Shown: positions 10,026 through 18,067 of the stretch, in pieces | Layout of the letters: each line of letters begins with the position of its first letter | Numbering within the stretch: position 1 is the first letter of the stretch | From: Ectopseudomonas oleovorans | GTDB lineage: Bacteria; Pseudomonadota; Gammaproteobacteria; Pseudomonadales; Pseudomonadaceae | DNA length: 64,000 nt | NCBI RefSeq assembly: GCF_003052605.1 | Contig: NZ_QASO01000042.1 | Location: 1 to 64,000, forward strand | Direction of reading: 5' to 3' | Made by a program: the position numbers and the translations under genes | Notes under the pieces: generated by a model | What the model saw: the letters and a program-made list of their open reading frames with translations, nothing else | Told to the model about the DNA's origin: nothing | Databases searched by the model: none

Positions 10026-10157
10026 ACAGACGCCACGTCGGCTCGTAGGGGGGATCGGGGCGCGTAGTCGACGCTCTTTTCATCCACCTCGAGGGCAACA
10101 AACCTGGTGAATGGGTGAAGCGTCATCCACCCTACGAAGCTTATCCACAACTTCAAG

Positions 10158-10283
10158 GTGCGCACAGCGCACCCTACGGACTGGCCAGCCGGCGTCGGCG
10201 TCGGCAGGCCATATACAGCACATCGCCCGCAAGCGGGCTCCCACGACGCAATCCCCCGTAGGAGCCGGCTTGCCGGCGATCCA
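10158..10283. repeat. Three short palindromic repeats before trhP
   Basis: Holds one GGTGCGCACAGCGCACCC unit (10158-10178). It also holds a facing pair of REP-like units, 10221-10247 and 10258-10283 (GTAGGAGCCGGCTTGCCGGC), the same family as at 27301 and 35785. A TTATCCACA word lies at 10141-10149. The whole 10026-10294 gap has no gene. Confidence 0.75.
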
Positions 10284-10294
10284 TCTTGGCCGCT

Positions 10295-11602
10295 CTACAG
10301 ATCGCGCATCAGCAATCCATAATCCAACCCCACTTCCGCCGGCAACGGCAGGTACAGCACGTGACCGTCCCCCGGCGCCACCTGCTGCGCCTGGCCCTGC
10401 GCGTTCTGCAGGTGTTCCAACGTGAAACGCAGATTGCCCTGCGGCGTCATCAGCTCCAGGCCGTCACCCACGGCGAAGCGGTTCTTCACCCGCACCTCGA
10501 CCAGCTCGCCACGGCGCTCGCCGGTGAGCTCGCCAACGAACTGCTGGCGCTCCGCGACCGAGCTGCCGCGCTCGTAATTCTGGTATTCGTCGTGCACATG
10601 ACGACGCAGAAAGCCTTCGGTGTAACCGCGATGCGCCAATGACTCCAGGCTGCCCAGCAGGCTCGGGTCGAATGGCTTTCCGGCCAGGGCATCGTCGATG
10701 GCTCGGCGGTAGACCTGCGCCGTGCGCGCCACGTAGAAATGGCTCTTGGTGCGCCCCTCGATCTTTAGCGAATGCACGCCCATGCGCACCAGGCGCTCGA
10801 CGTGCTGCACCGCGCGCAAGTCCTTGGAGTTCATGATGTAAGTACCGTGCTCGTCCTCGAAGGCGGCCATTTCCTCGCCCGGCCGGCCGGCCTCTTCGAG
10901 CACGAAGGCTTGCGCAGTCGGCGCACCCTGGCCAAGCGTCGGCTCGACCACGCGGACGATCTCACCCAGCTCGTTCTCGGTCGCGGGCGTGGCCTGGTAT
11001 TGCCAGCGGCAGGCGTTGGTGCAGGTGCCCTGGTTGGGGTCGCGGCGATTGATGTAGCCCGACAACAGGCAACGCCCGGAATAGGCCATGCACAACGCGC
11101 CATGGACGAACACCTCCAGCTCCATGTCCGGTACCTGACTGCGGATTTCCTCGATCTCTTCCAGCGCCAGCTCGCGCGAGAGGATCACCCGGCTCAGCCC
11201 CTGCTGACGCCAGAACTCGACACTGGCCCAGTTCACCGCGTTGGCCTGCACCGAGAGGTGAATCGGCACCTGCGGATAGTGCTGACGCACCAGCATGATC
11301 AGGCCCGGGTCGGACATGATCAGCGCATCGGGCGCCATCTCGATCACCGGCGCCAGATCCTTGAGGAAGGTCCTGAGCTTGGCATTGTGCGGGGCGATGT
11401 TGACCACCACATAGAACTGCTTGCCCTGCGCATGTGCCTCGGCGATGCCCAGGGCCAGGTTGGCGTGGTCGAACTCGTTATTGCGCACGCGCAGGCTGTA
11501 ACGCGGCTGCCCGGCATACACCGCATCGGCGCCGTAGGCGAAGGCATAACGCATGTTCTTCAGGGTGCCGGCTGGCGACAACAGCTCAGGGAAACGGGGC
11601 AT
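10295..11602 (-). CDS. trhP: tRNA 5-hydroxyuridine modification protein TrhP (YegQ, peptidase U32 family)
   Basis: 435 residues beginning LLSPAGTLKNMRYAFAYGADAVY, typical of U32 proteins. The U32 signature E-x-F-x2-G-A-x-C-x4-G-x-C-x-[LM]-S is exact (EVFVHGALCMAYSGRCLLS). Further Cys in NQGTCTNACRW complete a probable Fe-S site. Despite the peptidase name, the family hydroxylates U34 in certain tRNAs using prephenate-derived chemistry (established for E. coli TrhP/YegQ). Single gene, minus strand. Confidence 0.9.
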   Translation of the reverse strand: MPRFPELLSPAGTLKNMRYAFAYGADAVYAGQPRYSLRVRNNEFDHANLALGIAEAHAQGKQFYVVVNIAPHNAKLRTFLKDLAPVIEMAPDALIMSDPGLIMLVRQHYPQVPIHLSVQANAVNWASVEFWRQQGLSRVILSRELALEEIEEIRSQVPDMELEVFVHGALCMAYSGRCLLSGYINRRDPNQGTCTNACRWQYQATPATENELGEIVRVVEPTLGQGAPTAQAFVLEEAGRPGEEMAAFEDEHGTYIMNSKDLRAVQHVERLVRMGVHSLKIEGRTKSHFYVARTAQVYRRAIDDALAGKPFDPSLLGSLESLAHRGYTEGFLRRHVHDEYQNYERGSSVAERQQFVGELTGERRGELVEVRVKNRFAVGDGLELMTPQGNLRFTLEHLQNAQGQAQQVAPGDGHVLYLPLPAEVGLDYGLLMRDL

Positions 11603-11720
11603 GACCGCACGCTCGAAAATCAGGGGCTGGCGATTCTATGCAGGTGGCAGGCGTGGATATTGATCTGGGTCTATCGGGCGCGGAGAAGCACCTGGTGGGT
11701 TAAATGGATCAGGCGGTCGC

Positions 11721-11741
11721 GTAGGGTGCGCCGTGCGCACC
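11721..11741. repeat. Short palindromic repeat, GTAGGGTGCGCCGTGCGCACC
   Basis: Third copy in the window of the unit also seen at 1243-1263 and 10158-10178. Confidence 0.7.
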
Positions 11742-11766
11742 ACTGCCGCGACACAAGAATGGCGGG

Positions 11767-12273
11767 CTAGCGACACACTTGGCGGTACAGCGCGTCGTCC
11801 TTGTCGATGCGCTTGAGCTGGGCAAGCTGAGGCTGTTTCTTCTCGTCCAGCGGCAGCAACTCGCCAGTTGTGCAATTGAGCAGATGAGCGCGGTGCGATA
11901 CGTGGTCGATGTGCTGCTTCTCGAAACGATAGAGCATGAACTCGGCCACTTGCGCATCCGCCAACTGCTTGTGCACGACGCTCTTGCTGTCGAGCACGGT
12001 AAAGGCAGTGACCATCGGCACGAAGTAACTCCACGGACGCCAGAACACATGCCCCGCCTCGGTCGCCACCACCACTGATTCTGCAGGCTGACGTGCCTGC
12101 TGATGCTCGAACCAGGAGTACTCGTAGAACACCTGATAGCCCAGCATCCCCAGACCACCAAACAGTGGCACGATCCACCGCGGCAGCTTGTTGCGCGTCA
12201 ATTTGCGTAGCAGCAGAGCGATACCGGCAGCGCCGAGCCCCGCGACCACGATGGCAAGCAAAGTCCACAACAT
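11767..12273 (-). CDS. Conserved hypothetical membrane-anchored protein
   Basis: 168 residues. Two hydrophobic segments (about 2-23 and 32-50) are followed by a soluble C-terminal part containing VVVATEAGHVFWRPWSYFVPM and NCTTGELLPLDEKKQ. I do not recognise a named family. Codon use is like its neighbours, so it is an ordinary chromosomal gene. It follows the symporter genes on the same strand but is separated from them by a strong terminator, so it has its own transcription. Confidence 0.7.
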   Translation of the reverse strand: MLWTLLAIVVAGLGAAGIALLLRKLTRNKLPRWIVPLFGGLGMLGYQVFYEYSWFEHQQARQPAESVVVATEAGHVFWRPWSYFVPMVTAFTVLDSKSVVHKQLADAQVAEFMLYRFEKQHIDHVSHRAHLLNCTTGELLPLDEKKQPQLAQLKRIDKDDALYRQVCR

Positions 12274-12286
12274 ATGACTGTTCCCG

Positions 12287-12317
12287 AAAAAAGACGGGCC
12301 TCCACTGGAGGCCCGTC
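12287..12317 (-). terminator. Rho-independent terminator of the symporter operon
   Basis: Perfect 11-bp stem (12293-12303 with 12307-12317, three-base loop) followed on the minus strand by six T. It lies 48 bases beyond the symporter stop. Confidence 0.93.
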
Positions 12318-12364
12318 TGTCAGACCCTGGACCATCGGAAGATGGCCTCAGGCCAGGATTATGC

Positions 12365-14134
12365 TTAGTGGTTCAGAGCGGCACCAGCACCTTTGGGGGT
12401 ACGCACGCTTTCCACCAGGTCCTGGATTTCCTGCGGTGGGGCAGCAGTGACGCTCGACACCGCGTAAGCCACGGCGAAGTTGATCAGCGCACCAACGGAA
12501 CCGAAGGAAGCCGGGGAGATACCCATGAACCACTGGTCCGGAGTGTTGGGCAGCATGTTGGTCTCCGGAATGAAGAACCAGCCCAGGTAGGTGAAGATGT
12601 ACAGCAGGGTGACCACCAGACCGGCAACCATACCGCAGATCGCGCCCTTGTCGTTCATGCGCTTGGAGAAGATCCCCATCATCAGCACCGGGAACAGGGT
12701 CGCCGCCGCGATACCGAAGGCCAATGCCACCACCTGCGCGGCGAATCCGGGTGGATTCAAGCCCAGGTAGGTCGCCAGCAGGATCGCTGCAGCCATCGAC
12801 AGCCGCGCTGCCAACATCTCGTTCTTCTCGCTGATCTTCGGATTGATCAAGGTCTTGATCAGGTCATGACTGATCGCCGAAGAAATCGCCAGCAACAAAC
12901 CAGCCGCCGTCGATAGCGCCGCTGCAATTGCACCGGCCGCGATAAGACCGATTACCCAGCCAGGCAGGTTGGCAATCTCCGGGTTGGCCAGAACCAGGAT
13001 GTCGTTGTTCACGGTCAGCTCGTTACCGTTCCAGCCACGCTCCTGAGCGGTCGCGGTGAAGGCCGGTGCAGCATCGTTGTACATCTGGATGCGGCCGTCA
13101 CCGTTCTTGTCTTCCCACTTGATCAGGCCGGTCTGTTCCCAGGTCTTGACCCACTCAGGACGCTCTTCATAGGACAGAGCCGGGGCGGAAGCGCCTTCCG
13201 GATAAATAGTGGTCATCAGGTTCAGGCGCGCCATCGAGGCAACGGCCGGAGCGGTGAGGTACAGCATGGCGATGAAGATCAGGGTCCAGCCAGCGGACCA
13301 GCGCGCATCGGCTACCTTCGGTACGGTGAAGAAGCGAATGATCACGTGCGGCAGACCGGCAGTACCGATCATCAGCGACAGGGTGAACAGCACCATGTTC
13401 AGCTTGTTGTCGACATCCGCGGTGTAGGCAGCGAAGCCCAGGTCACGCACCACTTCATCGAGTTTCTGCAGCAGCGGCACGCCGGACTCGACGTGGTCAC
13501 CGAACAGGCCCAGCGGCGGGATCGGGTTACCGGTCAGCTGCAGGGAGATAAAGATGGCCGGGATGGTGTAGGCCACGATCAGTACCACGTACTGAGCGAC
13601 CTGGGTGTAGGTGATGCCCTTCATGCCACCGAATACGGCGTAGGCGAAGACCACCGCCGCAGCGATCCAGATACCAGTGGAGTTGCTCACTTCGAGGAAG
13701 CGCGAGAAGGCAACACCGGCACCGGCCATCTGGCCGATCACGTAGGTCACGGAGATGATCACCAGTCAGATCACCGCAGTCAGGCGTGCGCCTCGACTGT
13801 AGAAGCGATCACCGATGAAATCCGGCACGGTGAACTTGCCGAACTTGCGCAGGTACGGTGCCAGCAGCATCGCCAGCAGCACGTAGCCACCGGTCCAGCC
13901 CATGAGGAAGGTGGAGTTGGCATAACCACCGGCGGCAATCAGGCCCGCCATGGAAATGAAGGAAGCAGCGGACATCCAGTCAGCGGCCGTCGCCATGCCG
14001 TTGGTGATCGGATGCACACCACCGCCAGCGACGTAGAACTCCTTGGTGGAGCCGGCACGCGCCCAGATGGCGATGCCGATATAGAGCACGAAGGACGCCC
14101 CTACGAACAACATGTTGATAACGAACTGGCTCAT
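12365..14134 (-). pseudogene. Sodium:solute symporter large subunit (VC_2705 type) with in-frame TGA
   Basis: Joined across one stop, the frame encodes about 588 residues of an SSS-family transporter. It begins [15 protein letters not shown], with [27 protein letters not shown] near the N-terminus and many membrane helices. The TGA at 13768-13766 follows RLTAVI and precedes LVIISVTYVIGQMAGAG, in the same frame with no indel. The ATG at 14134 has GGAG nine bases upstream. Partner: the small DUF4212 subunit immediately upstream. The family resembles ActP acetate permeases, but the substrate is not established. Loss of function is likely unless the stop is a sequencing error or is read through. 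Confidence 0.82.
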
Positions 14135-14140
14135 GACCAC

Positions 14141-14401
14141 TTACTCCTCAACGCCAAATTCTTTATCAAGTTTGTTCAGTCTCCACGCGTAGTGAAAAAT
14201 GAGCCCGATAAAGAAGAGGATTGAGCCTTGCTGGGCGAACCAGAATCCGAGGTCGGAACCGCCAACGGAGATTCCCGCGACCATCGGACGCAGGATCATG
14301 GCGAATCCGTAGGAAACCAGCGCCCAGACAATCAGGCTCCAGGTGATGAGCCGCACATTGGCCTTCCAATAGGCCGCGGCATTGCTTTGTTCAGAAGTCA
14401 T
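14141..14401 (-). CDS. Sodium:solute symporter small subunit (DUF4212)
   Basis: 86 residues with two membrane helices. Family landmarks are YWKANVRLITWSLIVWALVSYG, GFWFAQQGSILFFIGLIFHYAW and an acidic C-terminus. This short protein regularly precedes the VC_2705-type symporter and is thought to be a subunit of it. A GGAGG sits just before the ATG at 14401. The large-subunit ATG follows seven bases past this stop, so the two are translated together. Confidence 0.9.
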   Translation of the reverse strand: MTSEQSNAAAYWKANVRLITWSLIVWALVSYGFAMILRPMVAGISVGGSDLGFWFAQQGSILFFIGLIFHYAWRLNKLDKEFGVEE

Positions 14402-14594
14402 AGACGCCTCCGGTTATTGTTATTCTGATGCATCTTCAAGCTAGCAGCAGGCCAGCACCTACCGACAGCTAGACATTGGTATTAGCAGGCTGCTGAACAC
14501 CCCCCCGGCACTGGCCCCCTGCCCCATGCAGTTGTTGCCCGAACCATCAACGGCCTGCCAGAACTGTAGAAGAAAAGTGGCGTTTTCAAAGGTG

Positions 14595-15002
14595 ACCGGC
14601 AACATCACCCCGCATGGCGGGTGATCGGCGGCTATGCCTATGTCGACGCCGAAGTGACCGAAAGCACCACGACCACCATACCGGTGGGCTCGCGCCTGGC
14701 CAACGTGCCACGGCATAGCTTCAACCTGCTCGACACCTACGAGTTCGACAGCGGCGCACTGGCCGGCCTGGGCCTGGGCGTTGGTCTGAAATATGTCAGC
14801 GAGCGTCAGGGCCAGGCCAGCAACAGCACCTTCGACATGGACGGCTACGGCCTGGTCGACCTGCTGGCCTACTACCCGCTGACCGAGAACGTGCGCCTGA
14901 ACCTCAACCTCAACAACGTCTTCGACAAGCACTACGAGGAACGTCTGGAGCTATCCGGGCGAACCGCGCACCCTGCATGCGGGGATTTCGCTCAGCCTGT
15001 AA
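14595..15002 (+). pseudogene. C-terminal remnant of a TonB-dependent siderophore receptor
   Basis: Reads as VTGNITPAWRVIGGYAYVDAEV...NVPRHSFNLLDTYEF...YVSERQGQ...LNLNNVFDKHYEER...YPGEPRTLHAGISLSL, the last strands of an outer-membrane receptor barrel (FpvA/FecA type). Two frame changes are needed, near 14609-14613 and 14945-14953. The plug domain and most of the barrel (over 500 residues) are absent; upstream is only the symporter promoter. It is a dead fragment left by a deletion. The final Phe normally needed for outer-membrane insertion is Leu here. Confidence 0.85.
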
Positions 15003-15196
15003 AAACGGGCGCCAGGTGAACCCGGTTCATCTGGCTTGCCACCTCGTCTCACCATGCAAGCACGCCTTCTGCCGCACCTCGGTATATAACCTCTGACAGA
15101 TCCGTTGTTGCGTCTGCCATTGACGAAACAATCCGGCAATCCGCCGCGCCAGCAGATGCCCGGCACGCGCCTCCCCGCGCAGACCGATATGCCCGC

Positions 15197-16260
15197 TCAT
15201 GAGCGATACCACAGGCGCATAAAGCCCAGCGCCAGCAGCAGGCCCACCAGGGCGTACTGCACCGGATGCACGGCCAGGCGTTTGAGCACTTCGAAGAGAA
15301 AGAAGGTGGCGAAGGTCAGGGCAATGAACAGCAGCGCATATTTGATCGCGCGGTCGGTCTTCAGGTACTGATCCACCGGGTCGACAAAACTCACCCCGAA
15401 GTTGCGGCCGAATAGGCCCTGGCAACGCTCGGCGCCCACGCAGTCGCGCAATGCCTCTTCCAGGTTGGTGGCGAAGAAGCTGGTCTGCCACTCGGCGCTG
15501 AAGCCCTTGTCAGAGATTTCGCGGCGGCTCGGCAGGTATTCACCGACGAAGCTCGGGTGCGGCCAGTCGGAACTCAGCTTGACCCGGCTGTCGCGCCCGA
15601 CCGGCACCACCGACAGTTGCTCGGTGCCCTGCAGCTTGAGGTCGAAAGCGAAGTCGAGCGTCTGCCCACTCTGCGCGTCCAGCGCAGGAAGCGGCGCATG
15701 CACGCCGGCACCGAAATTGTCGTCACCGCTGCCCGGCGCGAAGCTCTGGGTCTGGCCATTGAGGCGCAGTTGCAGGTCGTTGCTGATGCCATGGATATCG
15801 CTGATGCCGACCGAGAGGAAGGGTTTCTCGAAGCGGTAGAAACCGAGGTCGTCGCCCAGCCCCAGGCGCGCCGGCAGGCGGAATTGGCCGCTGACCTGGC
15901 TGTCGCTGCGATACAGGCGCGCTTCATAAATGCCGCGGGCACGCAGCTCGGTGCCAACCGCTCCTTCAAGCACGAAGCGCTCCGGCAGGAAGTACAGGCG
16001 ACCACGCCGTTGACGCTTTTCGCTATAGCGCTCGCCGGTCTTTTCGTTGGTCTTCCATTCATGGGTGGTCTTGATGTAAGGCAACACCAGGGCCCGGTGA
16101 TCTGCTGGCTGTAGCTGGAACTGCGGGTAATGCCCTGCATCACCTCATAGCGCAGGCCCTGGCGCTCATCGACCAGGCCATCGATCATCAACAGGGGAAT
16201 CATCAGCAGCAGAATCAACAGGGCAATGGCGCCCAGCTTGAAACTCAGGGAACTGCTCAT
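15197..16260 (-). pseudogene. creD: creD, frameshifted and truncated
   Basis: From ATG 16260 the frame encodes MSSSLSFKLGAIALLILLLM, a first helix, and SYSQQITGP. A lost base near 16088-16096 shifts the frame, which resumes LPYIKTTHEWKTNEKTGERYSEKRQ and continues to RLAVHPVQYALVGLLLALG, ending at 15197. CreD is an inner-membrane protein of about 450 residues. Here the last group of helices is gone and the sequence beyond 15197 is unrelated. In Pseudomonas the CreBC two-component system controls creD in response to cell-wall stress; creB and creC are broken too. Confidence 0.87.
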
Positions 16261-16406
16261 GGGTACGGCTCTCCGTAGCGAGTGAAAGTACGGCAGAGTC
16301 TGGGCAGCGATGATGGGAGGCGTGTGGGGCGCACGTGGAGATTGTGTGGAGAATGCGGGAGCGCTGTAAGCCGATTTGTCATCCAGCAGCTCGGCGGCAC
16401 TGGCAT

Positions 16407-16422
16407 CTGTATAAAAAACCAG
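16407..16422 (+). promoter_or_regulatory. LexA-type SOS box before the FAN1-like/helicase operon
   Basis: CTGTATAAAAAACCAG fits the gammaproteobacterial LexA consensus CTG-N10-CAG with an AT-rich centre; the right half is CCAG instead of ACAG. It lies 13 bases before the ATG at 16436, so it would cover the promoter or start region of this DNA-repair operon. A near-identical box is at 54042. Confidence 0.7.
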
Positions 16423-16435
16423 TGAAACTTCGTCC

Positions 16436-18067
16436 ATGCTCAACCTCGATGCCCCCGAACTCTATTACCTGGCCAACTTTCGCAAGGCGCTTGCCTGGCT
16501 CGACGCCCATCACGTTGACCTGATGGACGACGCCGAACGCGCCTTCGTTGCGGATTTCCCTCAGCTGCCCCTACCCGCCCAGGCGCTGCTGGTGCGCCTG
16601 GTGATGCGCAAGGGCGTGCACTTTCGCGTGAGTAAACTGCGCTACGCCGAGATCGGCGATATACCGAGCGCTGCCGCACCGCTGCTGCAACGGGGCTGGC
16701 TGATCGACTGCGCCGCCCTGAACTTCGACGAACTCGGCGCCCTGCTGCTCAAGGACGAACTGGCTGCGCATTTCGCCAGCGATCTGCCACGCGGCAACCT
16801 GAAGAAAAGCGAAGTGCTCGACCATCTGCGCGAATTGCACAGCGAACCCCGCAGCCTGGCGGACTGGTGCCCAAATCTGGACGAGCGCCTGCTGAGCCTG
16901 GCCATCGGGCCACTGTGTGACCGCCTGCGCCTGATGTTCTTCGGCAACCTGGCGCAGGACTGGTCGGAATTCGTGCTCGCCGACCTGGGCATCTTCCGTT
17001 ACGAACAGGTGCCGATCACCCCAGGTTCGCGCGGTTTTCGCAGCCGCCAGGATGTGGACGACTACCTGCACCTGCGCGCCTGCCGCGAGGCCTTCGAGGT
17101 CGGCATGCCGGTGACCGAGGTTCTGCAGCACCTTGGCGATTTCTCCAGCGACAGCCCGCATATCGGCGAACGCCACCAGCGCCTGCTGCTGCAATTGGCT
17201 CAGCATCTGGAGCGCGCTGGCGAGCTGGACTCGGCGCTGGCGCTATACCGCGACACCCGCGCAGTAGGTTCGCGACAACGGCAGATCCGCGTGCTGGAAC
17301 GCCTGAGCCAAGATGCCGAGGCGCTGGCCCTGGCCGAACAGGTGATCGCAGCGCCGCACAACGCCGAAGAGGCGCAACTGGCCGAAAGGGCGCGCACACG
17401 CCTGCGCAAACGCCTCGGCCTACCAGCTGCGACCAAGGCAGCGAAGCTGATCGAGGATCGCCTCGACCTGCGCCTGCCGCGAGCTGCCAGCGTCGAGCTG
17501 GCTGTGGCCATGCACTTGGCAGAACCCGATGCACCCGTGCATTACGTGGAGAACACGCTGATCTGCGGGCTGTTCGGCCTGCTCTGCTGGGAGGCGATCT
17601 TCGCCCCGCTGCCTGGCGCCTTCTTCCACCCCTTCCACACCGGCCCGGTGGATCTGCACCGCGCCGACTTTCACGCCCGTCGCAGCGAGCTGTTCAGCGC
17701 CTGCCTGGCGCGCCTGGAGGACGGCAGCTACATCGAGGCCATGCGCCGCACGCACGCCGAGAAGTTCGGCATTCAGTCGCCCTTCGTGTTCTGGGAACTG
17801 CTCGATACCGAACGACTGGAGCAGGCGCTGGCCTGCCTGCCACCGGCGCACCTGGGCGCCTGGTTTCGCCGCCTGCTGGCCGATATCCGCGAAAACCGCG
17901 CCGGCATGCCCGACCTGATCCAGTTCTGGCCGGCCGAGGGCCGCTACCGAATGATCGAGGTGAAAGGCCCGGGCGACCGCCTGCAGGACAACCAGAAACG
18001 CTGGCTGGCCTTCTGCGCCGAACACGGCATGCCAGTCAGCGTGTGCTACGTGGAGTGGAGCGATTGA
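16436..18067 (+). CDS. FAN1-like structure-specific nuclease (VRR-NUC)
   Basis: 543 residues, the length of bacterial FAN1-type enzymes. The C-terminal VRR-NUC nuclease core is clear: MPDLIQFWP (catalytic Asp, about residue 491) and MIEVKGPGDRLQDNQKRWL (Glu-x-Lys, about 507). The N-terminal and middle parts are helical; the N-terminus begins DAPELYYLANFRKALAWL. FAN1 cuts 5'-flap and crosslink-repair intermediates; the Pseudomonas homologue is known to unhook interstrand crosslinks in vitro. It overlaps the downstream helicase by four bases (TTGA) and has a LexA-type box in front, so it is probably damage-inducible. Confidence 0.9.
   Translation: MLNLDAPELYYLANFRKALAWLDAHHVDLMDDAERAFVADFPQLPLPAQALLVRLVMRKGVHFRVSKLRYAEIGDIPSAAAPLLQRGWLIDCAALNFDELGALLLKDELAAHFASDLPRGNLKKSEVLDHLRELHSEPRSLADWCPNLDERLLSLAIGPLCDRLRLMFFGNLAQDWSEFVLADLGIFRYEQVPITPGSRGFRSRQDVDDYLHLRACREAFEVGMPVTEVLQHLGDFSSDSPHIGERHQRLLLQLAQHLERAGELDSALALYRDTRAVGSRQRQIRVLERLSQDAEALALAEQVIAAPHNAEEAQLAERARTRLRKRLGLPAATKAAKLIEDRLDLRLPRAASVELAVAMHLAEPDAPVHYVENTLICGLFGLLCWEAIFAPLPGAFFHPFHTGPVDLHRADFHARRSELFSACLARLEDGSYIEAMRRTHAEKFGIQSPFVFWELLDTERLEQALACLPPAHLGAWFRRLLADIRENRAGMPDLIQFWPAEGRYRMIEVKGPGDRLQDNQKRWLAFCAEHGMPVSVCYVEWSD

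Noticed and set aside
13700..13770. Selenocysteine readthrough of the symporter TGA
   Set aside because: No convincing bSECIS hairpin just downstream and no known selenoprotein in this transporter family; kept only as a remote option.
16261..16406. CreB-binding TTCAC-N6-TTCAC sites upstream of creD
   Set aside because: Only isolated GTGAA/TTCAC half-words were found, not at the required spacing.
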